NCBI GenBank assembly: GCA_023014485.1
Contig: JAJOZX010003212.1
Span: 62,001 to 126,000 of the forward strand
Direction of reading: 5' to 3'
Length of the DNA stretch: 64,000 nt
Source of the DNA: Bathynomus jamesi
Lineage: Eukaryota; Arthropoda; Malacostraca; Isopoda; Cirolanidae
The notes below the pieces were generated by a model. That model had not been told where the DNA came from. It saw only the letters and a program-made list of their open reading frames with translations, and ran no database searches. Of this stretch, positions 32,770-44,611 are shown in pieces; the first letter of the stretch is position 1, and each line of letters starts with the position of its first letter. A program made the position numbers and the translations under genes.

Positions 32770-33306
32770 TCATTGTAGACTAGCCTTTGCTACACCTCTT
32801 TCTACTGTTCCTCCAATACCATGACTTGTAGCAAAGAAATTCCACTGCTTTGACACTGAAATCCTGTTCATGATAGCAGAGATTGATGAAATTGCATCTA
32901 TTCTTATATTGTCCACCACATCCATCAGAAAAGTAAATAACTTTTTGTACATTGGGGAATCTAGCTTTTATATCCTTTATTAAATATTGCTGAAGTTGGG
33001 TGCTCAAGACAGTCACTGACAATGCAATTAACAACTATGGCTTAATTCCCCATCCTTCTTATGATAGATGACAAATGGGTGGAGTGTTGCCTGATCATTT
33101 GTCCTGTGAAAACTGATGGGCATCCTGAGTAATAAATGGTTTTCAGCAAAATCCCCTTGATACAAGTACATCATTACTTTGAAGATTGTTTTATATTCTT
33201 CATGTGTTGACTGACATTTTGCAATGTAGTGATGATGAGTGAGGGAGAAAATAGCTTCTGAAAGAATTTCAGTAAATTTCTCTACTGTATCTGTATTGCT
33301 TTGCAA
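32770..33306 (-). pseudogene. Uncharacterised multicopy gene, C-terminal region, probable transposase
   Basis: Overlapping minus-strand frames give KCQSTHEEYKTIFKVMMYL, GDFAENHLLLRM, SFHRTNDQATLHPFVIYHKK, then VIYFSDGCGGQYKNRCNFIN with LCYHEQDF, and finally FFATSHGIGGTVERGVAKAS. I recognise these as conserved blocks of a protein repeated many times in arthropod genomes and lacking a functional name. The D-F-A-E-N and S-D-G-x-x-x-Q-Y-K-N blocks could be catalytic Asp sites of an RNase-H fold, which is inference. There are frame slips near 33030 and a small loss before GIGGT. It lies between the long inverted arms. Upstream exons may lie at 35640-36235. Confidence 0.6.
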
Positions 33307-33329
33307 AAGTGACCAGTCTGTAGTAGGCT

Positions 33330-34775
33330 ATTGAACATATTTAGGAAAGGCGATAAAAGTGTGGTGGGAAATTATAGGCCAATCAGTTTAACGTCTGTTG
33401 TAGGTAAGCTACTGGAATCAGTAATTAAGAATTGTATAGTTGAACACTTAGAATTGCATAACTTGATTAAAAATATGCTGCATAGTTTTAGGTGAAACAA
33501 ATCCTGCTCAACTAATCTTTTAGAATTTTTTCAGTGTGGTTGAAGTTTACAATAGTCATTGGGTGGTTGATGTAGTGTATTTAGATTTTCAAAAAGCGTT
33601 TGACACTACTGTACAAAAGACTCGTTGAAAAAACTAAGGCTCATGGAATCAGGGGTGTAGTAATAAATTGGATAGGAGAGTGGTTGTGAGGTAGGAAACA
33701 GAGGGTGGTTGTTGGAGTGGAGTCATCTTGGGCTAATGTAGCAAGTGGTGTTCCTCATGGTTCTGTATTGGGCCCCTTGTTTTTTCTTATATTAACAATT
33801 TAGATGTCAGCCTAGTCAGTACAGTTTCAAAGTTTGTGAATGACAAAGATAGAGATAAAATCCAGGAAGATCTGAATAAAATTGTTGATTGGTCAGTCAC
33901 ATGGCAAATGAGATTTAACATTGATAAGTGCAAAATTTTACATATAGGTTCGTATAATGGTAATTTTGCGTATAGTATGTCAGGAAAGGAGTTAGCAAGC
34001 ATAGAGCAGGAAAAAGATTTAGGAGTTATAGTCACTGGTGATTTAAAAGTATCAAAACAAAGTAGACCAGTGGTTAATAAAGCAAACAAAGTGTTAGGTT
34101 TTATAGCTCGCAATTTTTAGTACAAATCACGTGATAGTATTGTTCCTCTTTATAAATCATTAGTTAGACCCCATTTGGAGTATGTGATCCAATTTTGAAA
34201 TCTGCACATGTGAAAAGATACAGACAAAATCGAAAGAGTTCAAAGATGAGCAACTAAGCTGATTCTGTCACTTAGGTTGAAATTGTACGAGGATAGGCTT
34301 AAGGAGTTAAAATTTACTACACTCGAGATTAGGAGGCTAAGGGGTGATCTAATCCAGGTTTTTAAAATTATGAATGGGTTCAATAACGTAGATAGAGCTT
34401 TTTTGAAATATCTCAATATAATAGGACTAGAAATAATGGGTGTAAGTTGACAAGTAGAAGGTTTGAGACAGCAGTTGCCAAAAACGTTTTTACACACAAA
34501 ATAGTAAATAAGTGGAATAGTTTGCTGGTAGAAGTAATTAGTACCGTAGCACATCTATAAACATGTTTAAAAATTGATTAGACGCATATGTTGATACATT
34601 GGGTATAGTTTAAGGTAGTAAAATTAAGGCTTTGTGGCTTGGAACCCACATAAAATTGTAGGTCCCCTTTGCCACCACAGAGGACATGTACAATACACAA
34701 TTATGAACACAGTTAGGTAAACCAGCCATGAGTGGATCCTAGGGTCTTTGTTGGTCTGAAACATTATAACATTAT
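33330..34775 (+). mobile_element. CR1 LINE, 5'-truncated copy
   Basis: The plus strand starts mid reverse transcriptase (IFRKGDKSVVGNYRPISL) and passes a QKAF/FDT region and a [13 protein letters not shown] block. A frame at 33836-34120 contains WQMRFNIDKCKILHIGS and EKDLGVIVTGDLKVSKQS. It ends with the family 3' UTR (gagtggatcctagggtcttt) near 34775. Stops and slips are frequent. It was inserted within the long-arm element and separates that element's minus-strand coding pieces. Confidence 0.85.
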
Positions 34776-35639
34776 ATTGTACTGTATCTCTCTATCAATA
34801 TTGACAAGGTATTCAAAAAGTTTGCTACACCAATACTACCAGGATATTTTAGACATCTATGTAACAGTTAGAATTATTGATAACACAAAACCCTTTTTTC
34901 CATAAGGGTTATGGTATGTAAGGCTTTTTGGGCCAATTACTTAACACCATGAGTTTAGGATTTTGGTGATGGGTACAAACATAAACTGAGTGTGTTCCTT
35001 TCACCCCCAGCAATAACACACCATTTAGGTCTTAAAGTTGCAAATGATGAAAAGCCAACACTATCATCAGTTTCCTTATTTTGTATACAGTTCTTTCAAA
35101 TTACCTAGTAAGAGACGTTTTTGTTTACAAGTACTCCTTTTCACCTCTTTATTTCTTATACTGACATACTTGGATTTCCCTGCACATATCCGACTTAGAA
35201 AGTATCTGGATTGTTTCTTCCTTGCATTTTCATTCATTTTTCGGTTTATAATTTCTGTATAATAAACAACAATGTAATAATAAATTTATAATTTCTGTAG
35301 TAAATAATAATGCAATATTAAATGTAATAATTAATGTAAAAAAATAAAATAATAGAATCTGTATGTATTGAACAAGAAGAAAGTTTTAAATTTGTGCGAA
35401 TGTACTTATAAGTGGGTCCCTTTAATAAAAAATGCCCTTCTTTGTTGGGTGAATGGGATCTAATCTAGGTGTGAACTTCTTAATGGTCCCTGGACTGTTT
35501 TCCCTCTTGTTTTTGGTTCATTCATTTTTCTGTAGCCACCCAAAGAGGATGCCAGTGGGCATCGAAACTGTTGTGGAAATAAACTCTGTCTATTAGAGTG
35601 GGTTTTTATCATCATATTTTGACCTTCACATAGAAAAGT
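34776..35639. other. Interior of the long-arm element, no clear gene
   Basis: AT-rich sequence. Short frames exist on both strands, none with a recognised motif. Part may be intron of the minus-strand gene. Confidence 0.35.
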
Positions 35640-36235
35640 GAGGTTTTTTGCATTTACTCTGGATATTGTTTCTTCAGTAAATTTTGTTCTTTACTGTACT
35701 TGGGAACTTCTGGAAGAATACTAAATTGAGCTCTCAAATGTCTGGCTTTGTCAACAGTGTACCTAGTGGCACCAAAAAACTGTTTGGTTCTAGTAATTGT
35801 AAAATGAGATGATGTAAGTATCTGAAGTCTTTGTTAATAGGAAAATGTTGAGTTGAATTCTTCTTTTGAGATCATTCATCAGCATCTCATACCTGTTTAA
35901 AAGAAAAATACTAAAATATTATGAATTGAATAAAATTCAAAGTTTCAAAGATCATTCTTATAGTATATTAATAAGTAAGTACTGTTAATTTAATTGCCTT
36001 ATATCATATTTGGCAACATTTATGGTTTGACTTGGTCTTTTACATGTAAGAGACCAAGTATTAAAGTACAGTAATCTAATTTACATAGTTTTGTACATAC
36101 CTCGCAATATCTTTCTCCATTTTTTTTAAGATCTTGTTTATTGGATGGTCCAGCATTATCTTCAACTGTCAGACATTGAATTCCAATTTCCTTTTTAGAG
36201 ATATTGTGAAGCTCTGGTATTTTTTTAGATGCCAT
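35640..36235 (-). pseudogene. Possible N-terminal exons of the long-arm element gene
   Basis: On the minus strand, 36020-36235 opens MASKKIPELHNISKKEIGIQ and has CEVCTKLCKL. About 35640-35860 reads LQILTSSHFTITRTKQFFGA, then YTVDKARHLRAQFSILPEVP, which resembles the helix-turn-helix-like region (SW-x-I-x-x-x-F-x-x-S-x-Y-x-V-x-x-A-R-x-L) of the same multicopy family as 32770-33306. Splice sites were not established, so the model is tentative. Confidence 0.4.
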
Positions 36236-36334
36236 CTTTGATTTACTGATGCTGCTCAGGCCATCTGAAAATTTTATATTTTAAAGTCTACCATTAGGTA
36301 GGGTATATATTGAAAATTATAAAACTATAGAAGT

Positions 36335-36335
36335 A

Positions 36336-36371
<36 letters not shown>
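36335..36371. repeat. (AT)n microsatellite
   Basis: A dinucleotide run bounding the LINE tail on its left. Similar runs lie at 37090-37120, 37704-37737 and 40459-40470, so successive insertions sit in or beside one AT tract. Confidence 0.9.
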
Positions 36372-36375
<4 letters not shown>

Positions 36376-37089
36376 CAGGAGTACCATGTCCTGCACACCG
36401 TTCACCGGATCCGGGTCACCTTCTGCTGGGTTCCCGCCCATGTTGGTGTTTCCGGTAATGAGGCGGCGGACCGCATAGCCCGGTCCGCCGCCTCGCTGCC
36501 TCGCTGCCTCCCCTTCTCAGACTATGTGCAGGTCTTTCGTTCCTTTTACGACCGCATGTGGCAACAGTCCTGGGACGATGCCACCGGAAATAAACTCTGG
36601 TCCATCCGCCCCCGTCTGTCATATTGGGTGTCCTCTTTCCACCGCTCCAGACACAAAGAGGTCGTCCTTGCGCGGCTTCGCATCGGCCATACGCGCCTCA
36701 CGCACGGCTATCTTATGTTCCGGCAGGAGGCTCCTCGTTGCGCCTCCTGCCAGTCGCCCCTCACCGTCTCTCACATCCTTGTGGAATGCCCCACCCTGTC
36801 GTCAGTACGTCGTCGCGCCTTCCCGTTCCTTTCTGATTTCCCCTCCCCGAACGTTACGCCTTATGCTCGCTGAGAGCCCTCTCTTCTCGCCTGACCGTCT
36901 TTTCCTCTTCCTCTCCCAATCTCGCATCCTATCTGAGCTTTAGGTGACTTCTCACCTGTAGTCCGCAGTTCTCCCTTTTCTAGTGCCTTTTCTCCGTCTC
37001 CGTTTCTCTTCTCGTATTCCGCCTCGCCATGATATCCGCTACCATATAGCGGGAAGTGGCGGTAAACGCCCCAATACAAAAAAAAAAAA
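36372..37089 (+). mobile_element. RNase-H-bearing LINE, 3' fragment
   Basis: The plus strand reads VTFCWVPAHVGVSGNEAADR, the end of a retrotransposon RNase H domain. It is followed by LARLRIGHTRLTHGYL and the zinc-knuckle-like CASCQSPLTVSHILVECP, ending at 36873. This tail organisation is usual in I, R1 or LOA-type LINEs. The 3' UTR ends gtggcggtaaacgccccaat, then poly-A and (AT)n. It is strongly 5'-truncated and GC-rich compared with its surroundings. Confidence 0.82.
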
Positions 37090-37121
<32 letters not shown>

Positions 37122-37689
37122 CAGGGCTATTCAAAATGATTCACCTGATTTCAAATGAGAATATTTTTTAATGTTACAAATACAGTGATTTGTGATACAT
37201 CAACCAAAAGAAAAACACTCCAAATTTTGTCTCTCACCTCATAAATGCTCTATGTGACTTCCCCTAGTTACACGAGCAACGTCGACACGATAGTCGAATT
37301 CCTCCCATACTCGCTCCAGCATGTCCGTTGTCACTGACTCTACGGCAGTTACAATGCGAGTTCGGAGCTCATCCAAAGATGTGGGCAACGGTGGCACGTA
37401 CACAGTATCCTTAACGTACCCCCAAAGGAAGAAGTCGCACGGTGTAAGATCCGGCGACCTAGGGGGCCCGAAAACTGCAACACACAAAACGCCTTCTGCT
37501 GTGACGACGCCATTTTCACACTGACTGTTTGTTGCTAGGCTAGGCCACGGCGTGACTTTGGAGCCCTCTCGCGGTGATTTTGTAAAACTCGGAGATTTCC
37601 TCTTTCATGTGGTGTATGCCCAGTTGATGCACGGTTGATAGGTACGGAAGTATTCTCAGTTGAAATCGGATGAATCATTTTGAATAGCC

Positions 37690-37692
<3 letters not shown>
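37122..37692 (-). mobile_element. Mariner-like deletion derivative
   Basis: Inverted ends cagggctattcaaaatgatt at 37122 and 37692 continue into tgatttcaa. TA precedes the left end; the right flank lies in a (GT)n/(AT)n tract. The minus strand at 37239-37487 encodes PPRSPDLTPCDFFLWGYVKD, then VPPLPTSLDELRTRI and RVTRGSHIEHL, the last quarter of a mariner-like transposase. The rest of the gene is missing. Confidence 0.88.
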
Positions 37693-37737
<45 letters not shown>

Positions 37738-37740
<3 letters not shown>

Positions 37741-40458
37741 GGTGGTCCTCAAAATCGAAAGTTGGAATTATTCAGCTCCCAGGGCCTCAATCTGTGAGGT
37801 TACGCATAAAAACACTGTGGTTAAAATTTCATTGAGAAATAATAATATTTACCCTGTGCTCATGTAGGTTGAAGTTTATAGGGTATACCAGCCTCCGGGT
37901 CCCCCCCATTTAAGGGTATTATCCGCTCAGGGGCGTGGGTCTCATGGGTGCTGACGCCACTCATTGTCGCCCGGTTCGCAGCGTGGCCTTCCGAGCGTCC
38001 GGGAATTTCTTCAGGTGCTCTGCAACACCCAGGAGCATGTACTGCAGCTGGTCCTCCTTCTTCGTGTGGCGCCTGTTGTATTCTTGTGCCAACGCCACGG
38101 CCCGCTCGGCATGGTCGTTGGTCACGGACAGGTTCTGGACCACCTCGGCAGCCACTTGGAATTGCTCGCTCTCCGGCCATTTCAACACATCCTGTTCCAG
38201 GAATCCACGTCGCAATTGGAGTCGGTCGAAGAACTGGCGAGTCCTCCCCGTCACGAATGTGTGTAATGACAGGGAAGAGCACGCCAGGACCGACGCTCTC
38301 TTGGGCGGGTCGTCCTCCTCCGTTGGCTCCTCCAACATCGCAGCAGTCATCGCCTTCTTCGTTTCCAGAGGAACATCGTCGTCGAAGAGAGCCAGGGCCA
38401 CCAACTCCTCGGACAAGTACCACAGGTGGTTGGCGAATTTCGACTTGGCTGCTTTCGCCACCTCCTTGTCTTCGTATTTTTCCAGAGCCTGGAGGAGCCA
38501 GAGATCTCTCAGGGGGGCCTTCGCCGCGTTCGGGGCCTCCGTCCACGCCTTTGTGTAGAACTTCACGGCGAACACGCTCAGGCGCCGAACTCCGGCCTCT
38601 TCCTTGGCTGTGAGCCGTAACTGCCGCCGGAACATCCATACCTTCAGGGCGTACAACACCTTCGACATCCAGCGGGCCTGGTGCATCGCACCGGGCGCTC
38701 GGAACCGAATCCCAGGGGGGCACTCCGCCGAGGAAGATGATGGTGAGTTCCAAGAGCTCCAAATAATCATCCCGGGGGTGACCTTTCTGCAAGGCCTTCT
38801 TGCAGAACTCGATGATGGAGTCTGCATCCTCCTCGACGATTTGACGAGCGTTGGCATCATGACGTGGTCGTAATCTTCTTGGTTCACAAACTCCCATTGC
38901 GCCTTGAATCGCTTGAAGAGCTGAACCTCGGGTGCCAACGACGGTCCAAGGACTTACGTGAAAACCGCACTGACAAGAAGCTCCAGGACATGGTGACGAC
39001 ATGCCAGATAGAGGAGGCTTCTCCCAAGTTCCTGCTCGATCAGCACGCGCACCTGTGTTCTTTCCCGTGTTGAAGCTGTAGTGTCGAACGAGAGGGCACC
39101 AACTTTGTCATCCAATCCCCAGTCTCGCAGAGCTTCCACCACAGCTTTGGCACAGTTTGCACCAGTACCAGAACCGAGCTTGGCGACCTGGAGGAGCTGC
39201 ACCTCGCCGCCACAAGAGACTAGGATCGGGAGTCGATCAACCTGTTCCTTGGACGTCAGATCCGCCATCAGCTTCCCATCCCAGTGAACAACGAGCGCAG
39301 CTTCTCGATGGAAGGGCCCCTTGAGCTGAGCGGCAACTTGTTGGCGTTGCGCCATCCTCTGGCGCCGTATGGACGACCGGTTGATGTTCAACTCATCAAT
39401 GTTGTGGCCAAGGGACCGAGCCGTCTCACCGAGCACGTAAACGGCGTCGCGGTCGGTCAGCTTCGTGCGGTCCAAGCTAGCCGCCAGTGCCCAGTGAAAT
39501 GATATTCGCCGGCCGACTGCGCTTGGGTGGGCTGCAACCTCCGACAGCGCCACGGGTGGGAGAGTCGCTGGGGGGTGAAGAGCTCGAGCTGGAAGAGGCC
39601 AATTCTGCTGTTTGAGAAGTAGTGGCCATTTCTTCAGTCGCACGGCGCCGACGGCGTTGTTCAGCCTCCCTCCGCTGCGCAACATTGCGCTCTGTGCGAG
39701 CCAGGACCACATCAGCTCCTCCCATGGTCCCCCTGCTGCCGGGTTCTCGTTGGGCGATCAGGAAGGCCTTGTCCTCCTCGATGTTCATCGTGTTCAGTGC
39801 GTCAGCGTGGGCGACATCGAAGAGGTTGCAGAACATCTGCTGGAAGGAGGCTTCCCGTGCAATCTGGGCATCTGAGCGTCGATTCTTGTTCTTCTTGAGA
39901 AGCTTGTATTCGCCATACAACTTCTCTAGCTTCTCAGTGATGTGGTCTCGTCTCGTCGTTGGAATCCGCGCTTTCGTCCACAAGATAAGCACTTCATCAG
40001 CAACAGGTGACAGCCTCCCTCGTCGTCGTTACCGCCTTCGTGCTCAGCTTGTGCAGAGTCAGGCCGAGGACGTCGCCGATGGACGGCAGCTTGCTCCCCG
40101 TGAGTGCAGAGACTGGCGTCACAAGGAAGTCTTTTGAACGCGTACTGGCCATTTCACCAAAATAACACCTGGGGAAGATACATTGGAAACGTTTAATACC
40201 AATTCTAAAGGCAAGCCAAAAAAAAAACACATCTGTCAACGGTGAGAGCAACACCACACACAATCCGACCCTCTCAGCAAGGCGTGTCAACGGCCCACAT
40301 AGGGGCATAACTTCAACCTTCTTGAGCACAGGGTAAATATTATTATTTCTCAATGGCATTTTAACCACTGTTTTTATGCATAACCTCACAGATTGAGACC
40401 CTGGGAGCAAGAGAAATATACGTTTGAAAATCCCCCCCTATGCTTGAGGACCACCCTA
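37738..40458 (-). mobile_element. hAT-like DNA transposon with about 120-bp inverted ends
   Basis: The ends tagggtggtcctcaa and their inverse at 40458 are followed by a second shared block (agggcctcaatctgtgaggt, then gagaaataataatatttacc, ccctgtgctca) at both ends. Both flanks read atatatat, consistent with an 8-bp duplication inside a microsatellite but not proof of it. The 2721-bp body is GC-rich and carries one minus-strand transposase-like gene. Confidence 0.87.
37961..40152 (-). pseudogene. Transposase-like gene of the 37738-40458 element, frameshifted
   Basis: The start is MASTRSKDFLVTP at 40152. The frame breaks near 40000, continues through 39992-39477 (coiled, charged: EKLEKLYGEYKLLKKNKNRR), breaks again, and runs 39712-38954 then 38938-37961. 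Candidate catalytic residues are Asp in VVHWDGK (near 39283), Asp in LSFDTTAS (near 39084), CRHH just after, and Glu in NDHAERAV (near 38115). That layout (D, D, C-x-x-H, E) fits hAT-like DDE enzymes. The last half is largely helical. A stop or slip after LVSAVFT interrupts it. I know similar multicopy unnamed proteins in arthropods; the function is inferred. Confidence 0.65.
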
Positions 40459-41249
40459 ATATATATATAACACTACAGAATGTATACTTGCGTAATTTTA
40501 TTGGGGTATCAAAAACTGTTCAAGAGTCTTGTCTAGCTGCTCTTTCAAAGTGTTTCTTGAACAATCATGCACTTAAATGAAGATTTTTGTGGTGAAGGTT
40601 CAGATGCTAAAAGTACCACTTCCTGAACTTTCTTGCTGAATAACATGTTTCATCATTTCTACTGATTTTCTTCAAACAGTTCCTACAAACTTTTGATGAA
40701 TGACTGAAGCCATGTATAGGATCACTATTTTCAATAACATGATTTTGGGGTGATCTCAAAGTAATTGCACTAACTTTTTTGTGTTTTTTTTGAATAGGTT
40801 ACAGCAATGATAGGGTAGTCTTTATATTTAGTTGCCATTTTTTATTAAGTACTGTATGTAGCTATGTAATGGTAAGCACTGTGAATTTCTGCAAAGAAAA
40901 ATTTTTCCTCAATATATGCTTCTATAAGCTAATTATTTCACATATGTACATAATAAACAAGATAACACTGCTTCCTAAGCACACTTCCTTTGATTACTCC
41001 ATAGTATTTAACACTAGTTGTGTTAGCTTTTTATTCAGGCTATCTTTATTAATTAATGTGGGTATTTTTAAATAGCTTTTGAATAGACTACCTCTATTTA
41101 TTTATATATTTTGTATCCTTTATATACTTGCATAGGCATGTGTATAAAATACATTGCTGCATACTCAGTACATAGTTGAATAAGAAAAAAGAGTAAAATA
41201 ATTTTATATTTGACAATTTGCAAAAAAATTGATTTTTTCAGTGAAGTTA
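40459..41249. other. Interior of the long-arm element, nothing recognised
   Basis: AT-rich sequence with no motif-bearing frames, running up to the right inverted arm. Confidence 0.4.
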
Positions 41250-41650
41250 TCACTATTCAAATTTCAAAACACGTGGTTTACACCTAAATACATAACAATA
41301 ATTTCTTAAATACCACTTATACAGATAGAGTTTGGGCTTAATCTGATATGAAATGTTTTTAAAAATCTATTGAGGTGGAGGGGGTAAAACCCCTCTTTAA
41401 TAATACAAATTGTCACAACTTTTTTTTACTCCTCAACTAAGCTGCTATCCATGTCTATACTCCTTTAATATTTGACAAATTATCTTTCAAATGCAATTTG
41501 AATCATTCTTCTATCTCAATTAGGGGCTAAGATATGGTAATTTGAAATTTGGGGGTCCCTGAGAACCCCCCAAAAGTTGGAAGGGCCATAATTTTTTAAC
41601 GATAAGTCCAATCAATCTGAAATGAAATTTCAGGTTTTTTGGTATAGACA

Positions 41651-42368
41651 ACAACAAATTATAGAATAACCTTTATCTTTATTAATAATAATAATAAAAA
41701 AACATTTTTCAATGACATGAATAATTTTGAAGCTTTACTTCATTTTATTTAATTTGGCCCTTAAGCTTTAGGCTTTACTGGGCTCTTATTAAAAATAAGC
41801 AGCTAGTTATTATTAATTAATAATGAATAAGTATTATTAATAGTTAAAACATGTATTACAATATTAGTGGACATTAATCCTAGATTTTTGTTAGTATGCC
41901 ATTATTAATCAGGATTTCAACTTGGTTTTAAACAAATTTACATTTACAATATTTTTTATAGCATGCAAGTCATTCCATAGTTTCAATCCAATGAAAATGG
42001 GTAGTTTTTGAGATGATGACAATCTAAATTGAGGTATAACAAGCTTTGATCTGTTTCTGGTCTGATATGAGTCTATTTCTTGATGAGTTACAAAATATCT
42101 ATTTACTCATTGCAAATTAATGATTTTGTTCTTACACTTGTAAATAAAATGTGCCAGTTTGGTTATATCATTGAGCTTTAGTAGGTTTAGCGCTTTAAAT
42201 AATGCACAGAGTGATCAAGGAAATCGGCATCACATAACCTTATTGCTCGTTTTTGGATGACAGACACCATTTAATGCGTTGTTAGCCGAGTTTCCCCAAA
42301 CAAGGGTGCAGTATGTTATCTAAGGAAGAACAAGATTAAATAAAACAAAGTGGGTGTGGTGTTAAGCA
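41651..42368 (-). mobile_element. LINE 3' end with (taa)n tail
   Basis: On the minus strand the translation, with stops, gives LVWGNSANNAL, then LLKLNDITKLAHFIYKCKN, TRNRSKLVIP and LPIFIGLKLWNDLHAIKNI, a typical non-LTR RT C terminus. It is followed by taataaagataaaggttatt and a (tta)n tail. It is inserted in the right inverted arm of the 29017-42395 element. The clade is not assigned. Confidence 0.7.
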
Positions 42369-42499
42369 CTGCATGATCTGTCCTGGAATTACCCTAGAAG
42401 TATATTGGGTGAGGTCAGTGTCTCTTTATGCACAACTACTACTAGCCATTCCCATTATTTATTAACCTTCACTCGGGTCATATTTACTAATTACAGTAC

Positions 42500-43097
42500 C
42501 AGTGATGTAGGTCTCGAGACCCAATTTGCAGATCTCGGTCTCGGTTTTTCTCCCCGAGACCGTAATGAAAAATACATGTTATTGGCATGCTCATGATGGT
42601 GGCTTGGTTGAACAGACACAATTCAGAATGTTTATGAAAGTTTGTAAAAGTAAGGGACTAGGTATTCACTAATCAGTCACCCTGTTTTGAGTTGCCACAT
42701 TTGTCTTGCCGGGGGTCTGGCCAATATTGCCATGACTGTTTTAACAGTGCCTGCCTCTAGTGCTCCAATTGAGCGTGTATTTAGCCATGGAGGCATAATA
42801 ATGAGGCCCCACACAAGTCGAACTTCAGCAGATCTTCATTAAACCTTCTGTAACAGATATAAAAGAAGTAAATAAATAAAAAGTGTGTGTGTATATATAT
42901 TCATTTGTTAATTTATAGGCTACACTTTTTGCATTCAACACACTATATCTGAGAAAGTAGTTATTAGTTTATTAATATACTTAACATAGTCTAATTTCCA
43001 TAGTAGTGTAAAACAAATTGAAAGGGCATGAGCTTGGTCTCGATCTCGGTCTCGAATTTTAAGGGTCTCGGACTTGGTGGTCTCGACTACATCACTG
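42500..43097 (+). mobile_element. hAT deletion derivative (cagtgatgtag ends), perfect 8-bp TSD
   Basis: The ends cagtgatgtaggtctcgaga and the inverse of cagtgatgtagtcgagacca are flanked by tacagtac at 42492-42499 and 43098-43105. Subterminal ggtctcg repeats are dense on both sides. Inside, the plus strand reads PASSAPIERVFSHGGIIMRP near 42750, a hAT dimerisation-domain scrap. Confidence 0.92.
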
Positions 43098-43653
43098 TAC
43101 AGTACATGTTTCCATCTTTTCTCATACCTCAGGGACAAGAACTCGTATAGGCTCTTATACATTCAACTTTAGTAATCTCTCCACATATCCTACTTCTAGC
43201 AAAACCTGCCACTGCTGACTTAGTCTATTCTTTGATATTGGCATACATCAGAAGCAACAGCTGTCATACACATCCAAATTCATATTTACTCTTCAGAATT
43301 TTTGCTTTCATCTTGCGCTTTACCCCACCTATATGCACATTAAAGACTTGGTGACAATACACAATCTTTAATTTGTCACCACATTTAACACCTTAATCTG
43401 ACATCATGATGTTTAAGCTTACCCTCCCCTTGAAAGAAGTAAGTTATAGCTACAGTTCTGCTTTCCTCAGAATTGCACTGTTCATTTTTACTTGGCTATC
43501 CAAATTACCAAGTGGTGTATGTACTTTACCATTTAGGCCCAGTTCTTTGACTCGAATTATATTAATTTTATATTTTTCTTTCACCTTTATATGGTGGTAT
43601 ACAGTATTTGAAAAAAAGTACTTTAGCTTGGTGCTTGTTTAATACTAATAGAC
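43098..43653. other. Noncoding spacer
   Basis: AT-rich; no recognisable gene or repeat ends. Confidence 0.4.
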
Positions 43654-44394
43654 CAGTGGTGGTGAACCTTTTTTGCTGGTGGGTCATTTTTGTTACTTGA
43701 TTTAAAAAAAAAAAACGCAATTGGGTCACAATTTATTTACCTACTATTTTTAGTGAGAAACTTGTTGGATTTTAGCCGCTAATGTGTTGATCTAAAGTTT
43801 ATATTTAGTTGTTTTTAGTCTCGCACACGCAGCACTCATCCTTGCCAAGGTGATTCCTAGTGGTGGATTTGATGAAATTCATGAAGGAAAACCACTGTTC
43901 ACGTGAATAAGATGAACCAAACATTGTTAGCAGAGCTAATGCTAGCTTTTTCATTGATGTAAAAGAATTTGGTAGAGAGTTTCATTCTGCAAGAATAAGA
44001 TTCTCTACTCTTTCTATTGATTGTTCTTTGGTTACACCCAAAATTGATGACTCCAATTCCTTTTCTTCTAACTTCAGATTAAGATCAATAAATTTAGTCT
44101 TCCATACTGCACTTTCTTGGATGTCAATTAATTCCATTTCTAAATTACCAATGTTCAAGCCAATGAAAAGTTGATAACTGAAGATCTTCAAATTGGGGGA
44201 ATTGGATGAATTGCAAGTTGTCATACATACACACGTTTTTAAAAGTATCTATACGTTTAAAAACACTTCAATGTGTATCAGCTATTTATTTCAGTGGAAG
44301 AATAAAATAATTTTAAAACTAAGGGAGAAAATATTAAGAATTAGTCATATTTTATTTAAATAAGAGCTCATGGGTCAGTGGTTTGCCATCACTG
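43654..44394 (-). mobile_element. Degenerate hAT element
   Basis: The left end cagtggtggtgaacc and the right end, inverted cagtgatggcaaacc, form imperfect inverted repeats. Flanks taatagac and agctagac share only their last five bases. The minus strand at 43982-44224 reads KIFSYQLFIGLNIGNLEMEL, then IDIQESAVWKTKF, resembling the segment before the hAT dimerisation domain in GTF2IRD2/ZBED-type transposases. Confidence 0.65.
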
Positions 44395-44611
44395 AGCTAG
44401 ACTAAAGATTATTAAGGTAAATTGTATTCCTTTCTAATGAAGGTTTGGGTAAATCCTTAAAAGAAAGTTTCCTCCATTATAACAAGGTGAATTGTGTGTG
44501 AATTCAGTAAAATAGCTACAATTAAATTTAGATAACTGAAGCCTACTTTGAGACCAGATTGAGATTTAATATATGTACTGCATTTCTTATTTTCCTACAT
44601 TAGATCTTGCT

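Larger units (their letters stand above)
29017..42395 (-). mobile_element. Transposon with very long inverted arms, heavily invaded
   Basis: The outer ends agggtaattccaggacag (29017) and its reverse complement ending at 42395 match. Homology then continues along arms of over 400 bp (29017-29493 against 41250-41650), with shared words cccttccaactttag, taccatatcttagcccta, gatagaagaatgattcaaat and tctatctgtataagtgg. A LINE tail (41651-42368) interrupts the right arm. Target duplications could not be settled. Net of visible insertions it is about 4.7 kb. The minus strand holds parts of an uncharacterised multicopy gene that is probably its transposase. Confidence 0.75.

Noticed and set aside
37860..39002. 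380-residue minus-strand frame overlapping the hAT-like gene
   Set aside because: It is a shadow in another frame of the GC-rich transposase-like gene; the overlapping frame at 37961-38938 carries the NDHAER motif.
29017..42395. Local inverted duplication rather than a transposon
   Set aside because: The outermost ends match precisely and outside DNA does not, and a multicopy family gene lies inside, although a clear target duplication is still lacking.
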